The translations under genes and the position numbers were made by a program. From Alphaproteobacteria bacterium (GTDB lineage: Bacteria; Pseudomonadota; Alphaproteobacteria; JAEULC01), in the NCBI GenBank assembly GCA_020851015.1, contig JADZDN010000371.1:1-19161 (forward strand): a DNA stretch of 19,161 nucleotides, given 5' to 3'. Below, piece by piece: positions 7,651-16,166 of the stretch. Numbering within the stretch: the stretch's first letter is position 1; every line of letters begins with the position of its first letter. Below the pieces are notes generated by a model that made no database searches, had not been told where the DNA came from, and saw only the letters and a program-made list of their open reading frames with translations.

Positions 7651-8520
7651 TCAATGCGCCATCAGGACCGGAACCTTGGTTTCCGCCAGGACCCGCCGCG
7701 TGACGCCGCCCAGGATCATCTGGCGCAGTCGGCTTTGGGTGAACGCGCCCATGACCAGCATGTCGGCATTGCCGGCATAGGCCTGGTTCAAGAGCCCGTC
7801 GCCGACGGCGCGCGGCCCCGGATGGAAACGGTGCACGGTCGCCTTGACGCCGTGCCAGCCCAGATGCCGCACCAGGCCCGCGTCGCTGCTGGCCTCGGCG
7901 TGCTTGCTCTCGTCCGCGGTCAGGATCTGGACCTGCTGGGCCCGGCGCAGCAGCGGCATGGCGAAGCCGATCGCGCGCGCCACCTGGATGCTGCCGTTCC
8001 AGAAGATCGCCACCCGCTCGCCCATCGTGGCCGGCGGCTGGGGCGGCGCCACGATCACCGGACGGCCGGTATCGAACAGCACCGCCTCGACCACCGTCTC
8101 GGTGACGAGGTCCTTGGCATTGGCCGGCCGGGCGATGACGATCACGTCGGACACGCGCCCGCGGCGCGTCACGACATCCTCCTCGCTGCCCTGCTCCTCG
8201 CGCCACGCGCAGGACACCGTGGCCGGCGGCGGCGGCGTCTCGGCGACCGGCAGGTTGTTCTCCTTGCGCCAGGTGTCGAACGCCTCGCGCGCGCGTTGCG
8301 ATCGCGACGTCGCATCGCGCTCCGCCACCTGCAGGATTTCCTCGACCAGCGGCCCTGACATCCCCTCGCCGATCACCGGGATGGCGTCGCGCGGATCGCC
8401 GCGCGCGTGCAGCGCGTCGATATGGGCGTTGAACCCCTTGCCGACCGCCAGGGCCATGCCCAGCGATACGCGGTCGGCCGTTCCGCCGGAAAGAACCGCC
8501 AAGATCGACTTGATCGGCAT
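7651..8520 (-). CDS. Tandem-domain universal stress protein (UspA family)
   Basis: The 289-residue protein has two Usp folds. The first starts IKSILAVLSGG and runs to about 145; the second starts GERVAIFWNGSIQVARAIG and runs to the C-terminus. The nucleotide loop in the second domain reads MGAFTQSRLRQMILGGVTRRVL (from 257). The usual G-x2-G pattern is altered because Thr261 replaces the second glycine, so ATP binding may be weakened. Usp proteins are cytoplasmic stress-adaptation proteins, often induced at low oxygen in proteobacteria. ATG 8520 is preceded by GGGAG at good spacing. The gene is 100 bp downstream of the phosphotransferase/ATPase gene and upstream of the oxygen-regulated cytochrome operon, all on the same strand. 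Confidence 0.9.
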   Translation of the reverse strand: MPIKSILAVLSGGTADRVSLGMALAVGKGFNAHIDALHARGDPRDAIPVIGEGMSGPLVEEILQVAERDATSRSQRAREAFDTWRKENNLPVAETPPPPATVSCAWREEQGSEEDVVTRRGRVSDVIVIARPANAKDLVTETVVEAVLFDTGRPVIVAPPQPPATMGERVAIFWNGSIQVARAIGFAMPLLRRAQQVQILTADESKHAEASSDAGLVRHLGWHGVKATVHRFHPGPRAVGDGLLNQAYAGNADMLVMGAFTQSRLRQMILGGVTRRVLAETKVPVLMAH

Positions 8521-8620
8521 GTTTGACTCCCGTTGCCCCTGTTCCCGGACGTTTTTTCTCCGCGGCCGCCGCATCGGCGTGGCGGCCCGAATTCAAAGAT
8601 CGGCGCTCCCGCCGCCCCGG

Positions 8621-10204
8621 TCAACCCTCCGCGAGCAAGAGCGCCGCCCGGGCCGCCGACGCCACCGCGTGGGGCGGCTGGCCGGCATCGACGCGGGTCC
8701 AGTCCAGCCGGCCCGGATCCAGCCCGGACTGCCAGCGCACGACCGCCGCGCCGGCGTCGGACACATCGTGTTGCCGGTCGCCCACCCGGCGTTCCAGCTC
8801 GGATCGCGGCGCCTCCAGCCAAAGCCCGGCGAAGGCGACGCCGCGGCGATGCGCGACGGCCGCGATCCGCTCGCGCTGGGCAGGCACCAGGTAAACCGCG
8901 TCGGCGACGGCTGCATGGCCGGCGTCGAGGACGATCGCCGCCGCCCGGGCCAGGGCGTCGAATACCTGCTCGGTCATCGCGGCCGCGTAAGCCGATTGCG
9001 GCAGGCGCCGGAACAGGTCGCACCCCGCCAGCACCTTGCGGAACACGTCGCTGCGCAGGACGACGGCGCCCGGCCGGGCGCCTATCGCCGGCGCGATCGC
9101 ATGGGCCAGGGTCGACTTCCCGGTGCCGGAAATGCCGCCGACCGCGACCAGGCGCGGCGGCGGCGGGTCCAGGCAGTCCAGCGCGAGGTCGAGATAGGCG
9201 CGCGCCGCCGCCCGCCGCGCCTCGGCTTGGACCGCATCGGGCTGCGCGCGCGCCGCGGCCAGGCTGACCTGGGCGCGGATGCCCGCGCGGCAGGCCAGGA
9301 ACAGCGGCAGGGCGCCGAGCCCGGCCAAGGCATCGATCCCGTCGTCGCCGACCGCGCGGGCCAGGTAGCGGTTGAAGGCCGCGTTGGCGAGCCGGTCGAG
9401 CCCGCGATGCGCCAGGTCCATCAGGAGGAACGCAAGGTCGTAGAGGACGTCGCCGCTGGCGATGCGGTCGTCGAACTCGATCGCGTCGAACAGCGTCGGT
9501 CGGCCCTGCCACAGGCAGACATTGCCGAGATGCAGGTCGCCATGCCCGTGCCGCGCATAGCCGGCGTCGCGCCGCTGATCGAGCAGGGCGCCGTCATGCG
9601 CGAGGCGGGCCGCCGCGGCAGCGCGGAACCGCGCCACCTTGTCCGCCGCCAGCGCCGCATCGTCCGCCAAGCCGGCGGCGATGCCCTCGACGATCCGCGC
9701 CATGGCGGCGCGGCCGCCATGCTCGGGCGTGCGCCGCGCTGCGCGGTGGAAGGCCGCTATCGAATCGGCCAGCGCAAGAACCGTCGCCTCGTCGAGCCGC
9801 CCATCCCGCGCACGCTGGTCGAGCAGCGCATCGTCGTCGAACCGGCGCATCTCGACCACCCAGTCGATGGCGCCCTCCTGCGGCGCTCCCGCGCCCCGCG
9901 GCCCAAGCCGCGCCCGTTCGCCCGGCCCGGCCAGGATCGGACGGATGCCGAGATAGAGGTCGGGCGCCGTGCGCCGGTTGATCGACAGCTCGTTGGCGCA
10001 GGCGGCGCGGCGGCGCTCGGCCGTCGTGTAGTCGAGGAAGGGGAAGCGCACGGCGCGCTTCATCTTCAGCACGCGGTCGCCGGCCAGGATCACGATCGCG
10101 CCATGCGTGTCGATGCGCCGCGGCGCGTGCCCGCCATGCGTGGCGGGATCCATCAGCAGCGCGATCTGGGCCGACTGGTCCGCGGGGGCCGGGGCGGTCG
10201 TCAC
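8621..10204 (-). CDS. Fused aminoglycoside-phosphotransferase-like / P-loop kinase-like protein
   Basis: The 527-residue two-domain protein has an N-terminal half (about 30-340) with the APH/choline-kinase fold. LKMKRAV (46-52) supplies the ATP-binding Lys, HGDLHLGN (221-228) is the catalytic loop, and FDAIEFDD follows as the metal-binding segment. The C-terminal half has a Walker A motif, GGISGTGKST (356-365, Lys363), then LRSDVFRK and an Arg-rich lid region like small P-loop kinases. This fusion is widespread in proteobacteria and usually annotated as a bifunctional APH/ATP-binding protein; its substrate is unknown and antibiotic resistance should not be assumed. GTG 10204 follows the CDF transporter stop by 7 nt with only a weak ribosome site, suggesting coupling. 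An internal ATG near 10147 is the alternative start. Confidence 0.88.
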   Translation of the reverse strand: MTTAPAPADQSAQIALLMDPATHGGHAPRRIDTHGAIVILAGDRVLKMKRAVRFPFLDYTTAERRRAACANELSINRRTAPDLYLGIRPILAGPGERARLGPRGAGAPQEGAIDWVVEMRRFDDDALLDQRARDGRLDEATVLALADSIAAFHRAARRTPEHGGRAAMARIVEGIAAGLADDAALAADKVARFRAAAAARLAHDGALLDQRRDAGYARHGHGDLHLGNVCLWQGRPTLFDAIEFDDRIASGDVLYDLAFLLMDLAHRGLDRLANAAFNRYLARAVGDDGIDALAGLGALPLFLACRAGIRAQVSLAAARAQPDAVQAEARRAAARAYLDLALDCLDPPPPRLVAVGGISGTGKSTLAHAIAPAIGARPGAVVLRSDVFRKVLAGCDLFRRLPQSAYAAAMTEQVFDALARAAAIVLDAGHAAVADAVYLVPAQRERIAAVAHRRGVAFAGLWLEAPRSELERRVGDRQHDVSDAGAAVVRWQSGLDPGRLDWTRVDAGQPPHAVASAARAALLLAEG

Positions 10205-10211
10205 GGGCCGG

Positions 10212-11147
10212 TCAGGCGAAATGCGGACGGTTCTCGGCGATACCGGCCGGGTCCTGATGGATCATCACCTCGGCGTCCGGGAAAGCCGCCTTCAACTTCT
10301 TCTCGAGGTCATCCGAGACCGCGTGCGCGTCGAGCAGCGTCATCGCGCCGTCCATCTCGATATGGGCCTGGATGAAGATGTCCGGTCCCGCCACGCGGGT
10401 GCGCAAGTCGTGCACGCGGCGGACCTCGGTGTGCTGCAGGCACAGGTCGCGGATGCGCCGGCGGTCCGCCTCGGGCAATTCGCGGTCCATCAGCATGTCG
10501 AGCGACAGGCGCACGATCTGCCAGGCGCTGTAGAGGATGTAGAACGCGATCAGCGCCCCGAACAGCGGATCGAAGATCGGGGCGTCGAGCGCCTTGGCCA
10601 GCAGCAGCGCCACGATGACCCCGCCATTGACCATGATATCGCCGGCATAGTGCAGCGAATCGGCGCGGATCGCGGTCGAGTTGGTGCGGGCAATCACGCG
10701 GCGCTGGAATATGACCAGGGCGATCGTCACCAGCATCGAGAAGCCCATCACCGCGATGCCGACCCCCGCATGCGGGATCACCCGCGGCTCGGTGAGGCGC
10801 TCGGCCGCCTGGACCAGCAGCAGCACCGCCGAGCCGGCGATGAAGGCGGACTGCGCCAGCCCCGCCAGCGGCTCGGCCTTGCCGTGGCCGAAGCGATGCT
10901 CGCGGTCGGGCGGGGTCAGCGAGTGGCGCACGGCAAACAGGTTCACCATCGACGCGCCGGCGTCGAGCAGCGAATCGAGCAGGCTGGCCATGATGCTGAC
11001 CGAGCCGGTCGCGATCCACACCGCCAGCTTCACCGCGATCAGCACGCCGGCCGCCGCCACCGAGGCATGGGTCGCCAGGCGCATCAGCCGGCCGTTGTCG
11101 ACCGCGCGGCGCTGCGAATCGGTGGCGCTGGCGGCGGAGTGGGTCAC
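10212..11147 (-). CDS. Cation diffusion facilitator, FieF/YiiP-like metal exporter
   Basis: From GTG 11147 the product is 311 residues, the usual CDF length, with six membrane helices and a cytoplasmic C-terminal domain. The intramembrane tetrahedral metal site of FieF is intact: Asp58-x3-Asp62 in [15 protein letters not shown] and His166-x3-Asp170 in SLHYAGD. The conserved [14 protein letters not shown] loop is at 86-99. Such proteins export Zn2+ and Fe2+ in exchange for protons across the inner membrane. The GTG overlaps the pdxH TGA (GTGA), the coupling style used repeatedly on this strand. An ATG at 11168 would extend the protein by seven residues and overlap pdxH by 25 nt, and is the alternative start. 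A second, different CDF gene lies at 13372. Confidence 0.92.
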   Translation of the reverse strand: MTHSAASATDSQRRAVDNGRLMRLATHASVAAAGVLIAVKLAVWIATGSVSIMASLLDSLLDAGASMVNLFAVRHSLTPPDREHRFGHGKAEPLAGLAQSAFIAGSAVLLLVQAAERLTEPRVIPHAGVGIAVMGFSMLVTIALVIFQRRVIARTNSTAIRADSLHYAGDIMVNGGVIVALLLAKALDAPIFDPLFGALIAFYILYSAWQIVRLSLDMLMDRELPEADRRRIRDLCLQHTEVRRVHDLRTRVAGPDIFIQAHIEMDGAMTLLDAHAVSDDLEKKLKAAFPDAEVMIHQDPAGIAENRPHFA

Positions 11148-11782
11148 GGGAACAGGCGCTCGGTCCACCAGCCCGGCCGGCCGTCCGCGTGGCGGCGGTA
11201 GACGATCCGCTCGTGCAGCCGGAACGGCCGGTCGCGCCAGAACTCGATGCGCTGGGGCCGGACGCGGAACCCGGTCCAGTGCGCCGGGCGCGGCACCTCG
11301 CCGACCGCGAACTTGGCGGCATAGAGCGCGACGCGCTTCTCGAGGTCGAAGCGGCCCTCCATCGGCCGCGACTGGGTCGAAGCCCAGGCGCCGATCCGGC
11401 TGTCGCGCGGGCGCGAGCGGAAATAGGCGTCGGCGTCGGCGTCGCTCACCCGCTCGACCGGCCCCTCGATGCGCACCACGCGGCGCAGCGACTTCCAGTG
11501 GAACATCAGCGCGACGCGCGGATTGGCGGCAAGCTCGCCGCCCTTGCGGCTTTCGGTGTTGGTGTAGAAGACGAAGCCGTCGGATTCGACCCCTTTCAGC
11601 AGGACCATGCGCACCGACGGCGCCCCCGACGCGTCGGCCGTCGCCAGCGCCATGGCGTTGGCGTCGTTCGGCTCGCTCTGGGTCGCCTCGGCCAGCCAGG
11701 CGTTGAACTGCAGGATCGGGTCCTCCGCCTCGCTCGGCGGTTCGGCGGTCGCGGCAGCGGGAATGGGATCGTCGGGCGTCAT
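11144..11782 (-). CDS. pdxH: Pyridoxamine/pyridoxine 5'-phosphate oxidase
   Basis: The 212-residue FMN enzyme oxidises PNP or PMP to pyridoxal 5'-phosphate, the last step of vitamin B6 synthesis and salvage. FMN-binding RMVLLKG is at 58-64, YTNTESRKG at 73-81 and [17 protein letters not shown] at 94-110. The PdxH signature [13 protein letters not shown] (180-192) is followed by a C-terminal WWTERLFP that carries the substrate-contact Arg. ATG 11782 (MTPDDPIP) has an AGGA at good spacing; a longer reading to 11869 would run into the promoter and was rejected. It is the first gene of an operon with the FieF-like exporter and the APH/ATPase fusion. The promoter candidate is at 11842-11869, and the gene diverges from the lipoprotein. 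Confidence 0.95.
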   Translation of the reverse strand: MTPDDPIPAAATAEPPSEAEDPILQFNAWLAEATQSEPNDANAMALATADASGAPSVRMVLLKGVESDGFVFYTNTESRKGGELAANPRVALMFHWKSLRRVVRIEGPVERVSDADADAYFRSRPRDSRIGAWASTQSRPMEGRFDLEKRVALYAAKFAVGEVPRPAHWTGFRVRPQRIEFWRDRPFRLHERIVYRRHADGRPGWWTERLFP

Positions 11783-11841
11783 CGCGGTTCCTGGCTCAGC
11801 GGGTGGGATCGGCGTCGCACTTGCGATTGCGGCAGGCAAGT

Positions 11842-11869
11842 ATGATATAGGGCGTGCCGTGCCTGTCAC
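11842..11869 (-). promoter_or_regulatory. Sigma-70-type promoter candidate for pdxH operon
   Basis: On the minus strand GTGACA (11869-11864), a 16-bp spacer and TATCAT (11847-11842) each match five of six consensus positions. The leader would be about 52 nt. On the plus strand the overlapping TATGAT (11841-11846) could serve as -10 for the lipoprotein gene, but I see no good -35 for it. Confidence 0.5.
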
Positions 11870-11875
11870 CAGGGA

Positions 11876-12388
11876 ATGCCGGACGTCGTGACCTTGACGG
11901 ATCGCAGCCTCCGCCGGACGACCCGATTCGCCGCGACCGCGATGCTGCTGTCGCTCGCGGGCTGCATGGGCTTCGGAAGCGCCGACACGCCGCCGCCCAC
12001 GACCATCGCCAGCGCCCCGCCCCCCGCCGAGGCCAAGGCGGACCCCGACTCGGCCGGCCTCTCGATGCTCGACGTCTACCGCAAGCAGCTCGGTGCCGGG
12101 AAGACGCTGGACAAGTCGGACGACGTCTATGCGGAACGCTCGGCGCAGCTCGCGCTGGAATATGCCGGCGACGGATCGCCGCGCCCCTGGACCAACCCCG
12201 AGACGGGGACCACCGGCACCATCAAGCCGACCAAGACCTACCAGGACAAGGACGGCACCTATTGCCGCGAGTTCGACCAGACGATCCAGATCCGCCAGCG
12301 CGGCAGCAAGGACGTCAAGGGCGCGGCCGAGGCCAAGGGCGGCATTGCCTGCCGCGGCCGGAACGGCAAATGGAAGTTCCTCAGCTGA
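11876..12388 (+). CDS. Outer-membrane lipoprotein with 17-kDa-antigen-like C-terminus
   Basis: The 170-residue precursor has a basic N-terminus, a hydrophobic core [10 protein letters not shown] and the lipobox LAGC, with lipidated Cys30. Residue 31 is Met, not Asp, so transport to the outer membrane is expected. A Pro/Ala-rich linker (about 38-55) leads to a folded domain. The C-terminal motif [12 protein letters not shown] followed by [15 protein letters not shown] resembles the RT0821/Lpp0805 and rickettsial 17-kDa surface-antigen family, whose two cysteines may pair. ATG 11876 has an AGGGA almost touching it, so a GTG at 11888 (four residues later) is a real alternative. The stop is 10 bp from the DnaJ-like gene, so the two probably form an operon; the pairing beside pdxH is common in alphaproteobacteria. 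Confidence 0.82.
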   Translation: MPDVVTLTDRSLRRTTRFAATAMLLSLAGCMGFGSADTPPPTTIASAPPPAEAKADPDSAGLSMLDVYRKQLGAGKTLDKSDDVYAERSAQLALEYAGDGSPRPWTNPETGTTGTIKPTKTYQDKDGTYCREFDQTIQIRQRGSKDVKGAAEAKGGIACRGRNGKWKFLS

Positions 12389-12398
12389 GCGAGAACGG

Positions 12399-13370
<972 letters not shown>

Positions 13371-13371
13371 G

Positions 13372-14058
13372 CTACTCCGCCGCGCCGGGCTCGGCCGCGC
13401 GCGACGCCATCGCCCGGGACGGCGCGCCCAGCTCGCGCAGCGCTCGGCGCACCACCCGCCAGGCGGCGGCGAGGCTGAGTCCCGCCATCACGACGGCGAC
13501 CACCACGTCCGGCCAGTAGCTGGCGGTGGCGAAGACGCCGCTGGCGGCCAGCATGACCACGATATTGCCGATCGCGTCGTTGCGGCTGCACAGCCAGACC
13601 GACTCGCGGTTGGCGTCGCCCTTGCGGTGGCTGTACACGAGAACGGCGACGAACACGTTGGCGAGCAGCGCCAGCAGCCCGACCGGCCCCATGATGAACG
13701 GATCGGGCACCGCGCCGGTCGCGACCTTGTGCGCGGCCGCGCCCATGACCCACAGGCCGATCGCGCCCATCGACAGGCCCTTGACCAGCGCCGCGCGCGA
13801 GCGGGCGCGCGCGCCCAGCGCCAGCGCGTAGAGCGAGATCGCGTAGTTGGTCGAATCGGCGAAGAAATCGAGCGAGTCGGCCAGCAGCGCGGTGGAACCG
13901 GCGGCGAAGCTCGACGCCGCCTCGGTCACGAACATCGCGGCGTTGACCGCAAGCGAGATCCACAGCACGCGGCGGAACGAGGCGTCGGTCGTCATCGCGT
14001 CGTGGTCGTGCCCGTGGCCGTGATCATGGCCGTGATCATGGTCGCAGCAGCCGCTCAT
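13372..14058 (-). CDS. Short His-rich cation diffusion facilitator (probable Zn exporter)
   Basis: The 228-residue membrane protein has an N-terminal metal-binding tail: CC at 4-5, then HDHGHDHGHGHDHD at 7-20 with seven histidines. Helix 2 carries LLADSLDFFADSTNY, with Asp61, Asp64 and Asp68 in the metal-site region. Helix 5 carries CSRNDAIGNIVV, where the usual His-x3-Asp is replaced by Asp161-x3-Asn165. The protein stops soon after the sixth helix, so the C-terminal cytoplasmic dimer domain of ordinary CDFs (about 300 residues) is absent. This matches a known short subfamily of cation transporters rather than a truncation, as the reading frame is intact. ATG 14058 overlaps the ArsR stop as ATGA and keeps the His tail. 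Control is by the upstream ArsR, so zinc or cobalt export is likely. Confidence 0.88.
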   Translation of the reverse strand: MSGCCDHDHGHDHGHGHDHDAMTTDASFRRVLWISLAVNAAMFVTEAASSFAAGSTALLADSLDFFADSTNYAISLYALALGARARSRAALVKGLSMGAIGLWVMGAAAHKVATGAVPDPFIMGPVGLLALLANVFVAVLVYSHRKGDANRESVWLCSRNDAIGNIVVMLAASGVFATASYWPDVVVAVVMAGLSLAAAWRVVRRALRELGAPSRAMASRAAEPGAAE

Positions 14059-14411
14059 GCCCCGTGCTCCTCGTCCTCGCCGTCCGGCTCGCCCAGATGC
14101 GTCACCATGTCCTGGATCACGCCGCGGACATGCGCGTCGGCGCCTTCGTAGAAGACCTGCTTGCCCTGGCGCGTCGCCCGCACCAGCCGCGCGGCGCGCA
14201 GCAGCCGCAGGTGATGGCTGACCAGCGAGACCGACAATCCGGCCCGCCCGGCGATCGCCCCGACATTGGTGGGCTCCGCCAGGCAGGCCAGCAGGATGCG
14301 CAGCCGCGACGGATCGCCGAGCAGCCGGAACATGTCGGCCAGCCGCGCCGCCTCGTCGTCGGAGAGCGGCGGCACCGGGGCTGGCGGTTTGCGCACAAGA
14401 CGTGTGATCAT
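14055..14411 (-). CDS. ArsR/SmtB-family metal-sensing repressor with alpha-5 site
   Basis: The 118-residue winged-helix repressor contains DMFRLLGDPSRLRILLAC (26-43), the recognition region AIAGRAGLSVSLVSHHLRLL (52-71) and the wing ARLVRATRQGKQVFYEG. The C-terminal helix has Asp92-x-His94-x10-His105-x2-Glu108. This exactly matches the alpha-5 Zn(II)/Co(II) site of SmtB and CzrA. The alpha-3 cysteine pair of arsenic or cadmium sensors is absent. It should release DNA when zinc binds and so derepress itself and the coupled CDF gene (ATGA overlap). ATG 14411 has no ribosome site upstream and lies inside the operator palindrome. Either the mRNA is leaderless or translation starts at a downstream GTG (14396 or 14375), which lack ribosome sites too; leaderless is preferred. 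Confidence 0.92.
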   Translation of the reverse strand: MITRLVRKPPAPVPPLSDDEAARLADMFRLLGDPSRLRILLACLAEPTNVGAIAGRAGLSVSLVSHHLRLLRAARLVRATRQGKQVFYEGADAHVRGVIQDMVTHLGEPDGEDEEHGA

Positions 14412-14431
14412 TTGAATACATATTTAAATGA
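14408..14431. promoter_or_regulatory. ArsR/SmtB operator, 11-2-11 imperfect palindrome
   Basis: TCATTTGAATA (14408-14418) and TATTTAAATGA (14421-14431) are inverted repeats with ten of eleven paired positions, separated by CA. This is the AT-rich 12-2-12 architecture known for SmtB/ArsR operators. It is the most AT-rich patch in the surrounding high-GC sequence and covers the predicted -10 region and the arsR ATG, so bound repressor would block transcription. Confidence 0.8.
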
Positions 14432-14448
14432 ATTTGCCCGCCTGTCAA
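14420..14448 (-). promoter_or_regulatory. Promoter of arsR-CDF operon
   Basis: A perfect TTGACA (14448-14443) on the minus strand precedes the operator. The -10 is not sharply defined: with 16-17 bp spacing it falls in TAAATAT at about 14426-14420. That would start transcription at or within a few bases of the ATG at 14411, predicting a leaderless transcript repressed directly by the overlapping palindrome. Confidence 0.55.
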
Positions 14449-14528
14449 GCGCCAGCGTCCCCGATGGTGCCGGCGCGGCGCACTAGGGCTACACTTGCGC
14501 CGCGCGCAGTGGCGGGGATGGAGTTGAC

Positions 14529-16163
14529 GTGACGGATCCGCAGGATATCGGGGACTACGACTTCATCGTCGTCGGCGCGGGCTCGGCCGGATGCGTCCTG
14601 GCCAACCGCCTGTCGGCCGACCCTAGGCACCGCGTGTTGCTGCTCGAGGCGGGCGGCAAGGACAACTGGATCTGGTACCACATCCCGATCGGCTATCTGT
14701 ACGCGATCGGCAATCCGCGCTCGGACTGGATGTACAAGACCGAGCCGCAGCCGGGCTTGAACGGCCGCGCGCTGCACTACGCCCGCGGCAAGGTTGTGGG
14801 CGGCTGCTCGGCCATCAACGCCATGGTCTACATGCGCGGCCAGGCCGCCGACTATGACGGCTGGCGCCAGCTTGGCCTCGAGGGCTGGGGCTGGGACGAC
14901 GTGCTGCCCGTGTTCCTGGGCATGGAGGACCATGCGACGCTGGAAGGTCCGCACCATGGCCGCGGCGGGGAGTGGCGCGTGGAGCTGCCGCGCGTGCGCT
15001 GGGATTTGACCGACGCCTTCCGCGAAGCCGCGGCGCAATGCGGCATTCCCAAGGTCGACGACTTCAACGGCGGCGACAACGAGGGCTGCGCCTATTTCCA
15101 CGTCAACCAGCGCCGCGGCCGGCGCTGGAGCGCGGCGCGCGGGTTTCTCAAGCCCGTCTTGAGCCGCCCCAACCTGCGGCTGGAAACCAATGCGCTGGCC
15201 GAGCGGCTGACCTTCGACGGCAAGCGCGTGACCGGCATCGAGTTCGCGCGCGGCGGCCAGCGATTCCGGGCCGGCGCCAAGGGCGAGGTCGTGCTGACCG
15301 CAGGCTCGATCAACTCGCCGCAGCTGCTCGAGCTGTCGGGCATCGGGCAGGGCGAGCGGCTGCGGAAGCTCGGGATCGAGGTGCTGCAGGACACGCCCGG
15401 CGTCGGCGAGAATCTGCAGGATCACTTGCAGCTACGGATGATCTACAAGGTGGATGGCGTGCGCACGCTCAACGCGGACTACCGGAACCTGTGGAAGAAG
15501 GCCGGCATGGCGCTGCAATACGCCGTGATGCGCGCCGGCCCGCTGACCATGGCGCCCTCGCAGCTCGGCGCCTTCACCCGCTCTTCGCCCGAATACGCCA
15601 CGGCGAACGTCGAGTACCACATCCAGCCGCTGTCGCTGGAAAAGTTCGGCGACCCGCTGCACGACTTCCCGGCCTTCACCGCCAGCATCTGCAACCTGCG
15701 CCCGACCAGCCGGGGCAGCGTGCATCTCAGCGAACCCGATCCCGCCAAGGCGCCGGCGATCGACCCCAACTACCTGTCGACGATCGAGGACCGGCGGGTG
15801 GCGGTGGATTCGATCCGCCTGACGCGGCGCATCCTGCAGGCGCCGGCGCTCGCCGCCTATCGCCCGCAGGAGTTTCGGCCGGGCGCGCATCTGAAGGCGG
15901 ACAAGGACCTGGAGGTGGCCGCCGGCGACCTGGGCGCCACCATCTTCCACCCGATCGGCACCGCCAAGATGGGCATCGACGGCGACCGCATGGCGGTGCT
16001 GGACGCCAAGCTGCGACTGCGCGGAATCCGCGGCCTGCGCGTGGCCGACGCCTCGGCCATGCCGCTGATCACCTCGGGCAACACGGCGGCGCCGACCATG
16101 GTGATCGCGCAGCGCTGCGCGGAATCGGTCCTGGCGGACGCGAAGCGCGGCGCCTCCCGCTGA
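14529..16163 (+). CDS. GMC-family FAD-dependent oxidoreductase (choline/alcohol dehydrogenase-like)
   Basis: The 544-residue flavoprotein has the FAD dinucleotide motif [15 protein letters not shown] (14-28) with the ribose-binding Glu40. It has the first GMC signature [18 protein letters not shown] (about 87-104) and the second, [18 protein letters not shown] (about 255-272). Near the C-terminus, FHPIGTAKM supplies the catalytic His (about 473) and [12 protein letters not shown] the partner Asn (about 517). Such enzymes oxidise alcohols; the family spans choline, long-chain alcohol, polyethylene-glycol and sugar dehydrogenases, so the substrate is open. No betB or betI neighbour supports choline. 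No signal peptide is seen, so it is cytoplasmic. GTG 14529 is preceded by GGAG at seven bases. It ends 3 bp before the convergent YihY-like gene. Confidence 0.93.
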   Translation: MTDPQDIGDYDFIVVGAGSAGCVLANRLSADPRHRVLLLEAGGKDNWIWYHIPIGYLYAIGNPRSDWMYKTEPQPGLNGRALHYARGKVVGGCSAINAMVYMRGQAADYDGWRQLGLEGWGWDDVLPVFLGMEDHATLEGPHHGRGGEWRVELPRVRWDLTDAFREAAAQCGIPKVDDFNGGDNEGCAYFHVNQRRGRRWSAARGFLKPVLSRPNLRLETNALAERLTFDGKRVTGIEFARGGQRFRAGAKGEVVLTAGSINSPQLLELSGIGQGERLRKLGIEVLQDTPGVGENLQDHLQLRMIYKVDGVRTLNADYRNLWKKAGMALQYAVMRAGPLTMAPSQLGAFTRSSPEYATANVEYHIQPLSLEKFGDPLHDFPAFTASICNLRPTSRGSVHLSEPDPAKAPAIDPNYLSTIEDRRVAVDSIRLTRRILQAPALAAYRPQEFRPGAHLKADKDLEVAAGDLGATIFHPIGTAKMGIDGDRMAVLDAKLRLRGIRGLRVADASAMPLITSGNTAAPTMVIAQRCAESVLADAKRGASR

Positions 16164-16166
16164 TCG

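Noticed and set aside
7162..8358. A plus-strand frame of about 400 residues spanning the cytochrome, orphan and Usp genes
   Set aside because: It crosses three well-supported minus-strand genes and the oxygen-responsive promoter, and its composition is typical of antisense sequence.
8564..8587. Hairpin (7-bp stem, 10-nt loop) between the APH/ATPase gene and the Usp gene as a terminator
   Set aside because: On the strand of transcription it is followed by an A-run, not a T-run, and the T-run on the other strand precedes the stem. Its GC-rich stem may be chance.
8621..10204. Aminoglycoside resistance gene
   Set aside because: The APH fold also serves many metabolic kinases. The fusion to a P-loop kinase domain and the housekeeping context argue against a resistance role.
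13980..14045. Alternating CATG/GTGATC repeats resembling a small satellite
   Set aside because: These are the codons for the His/Asp/Gly-rich N-terminal tail of the CDF transporter.
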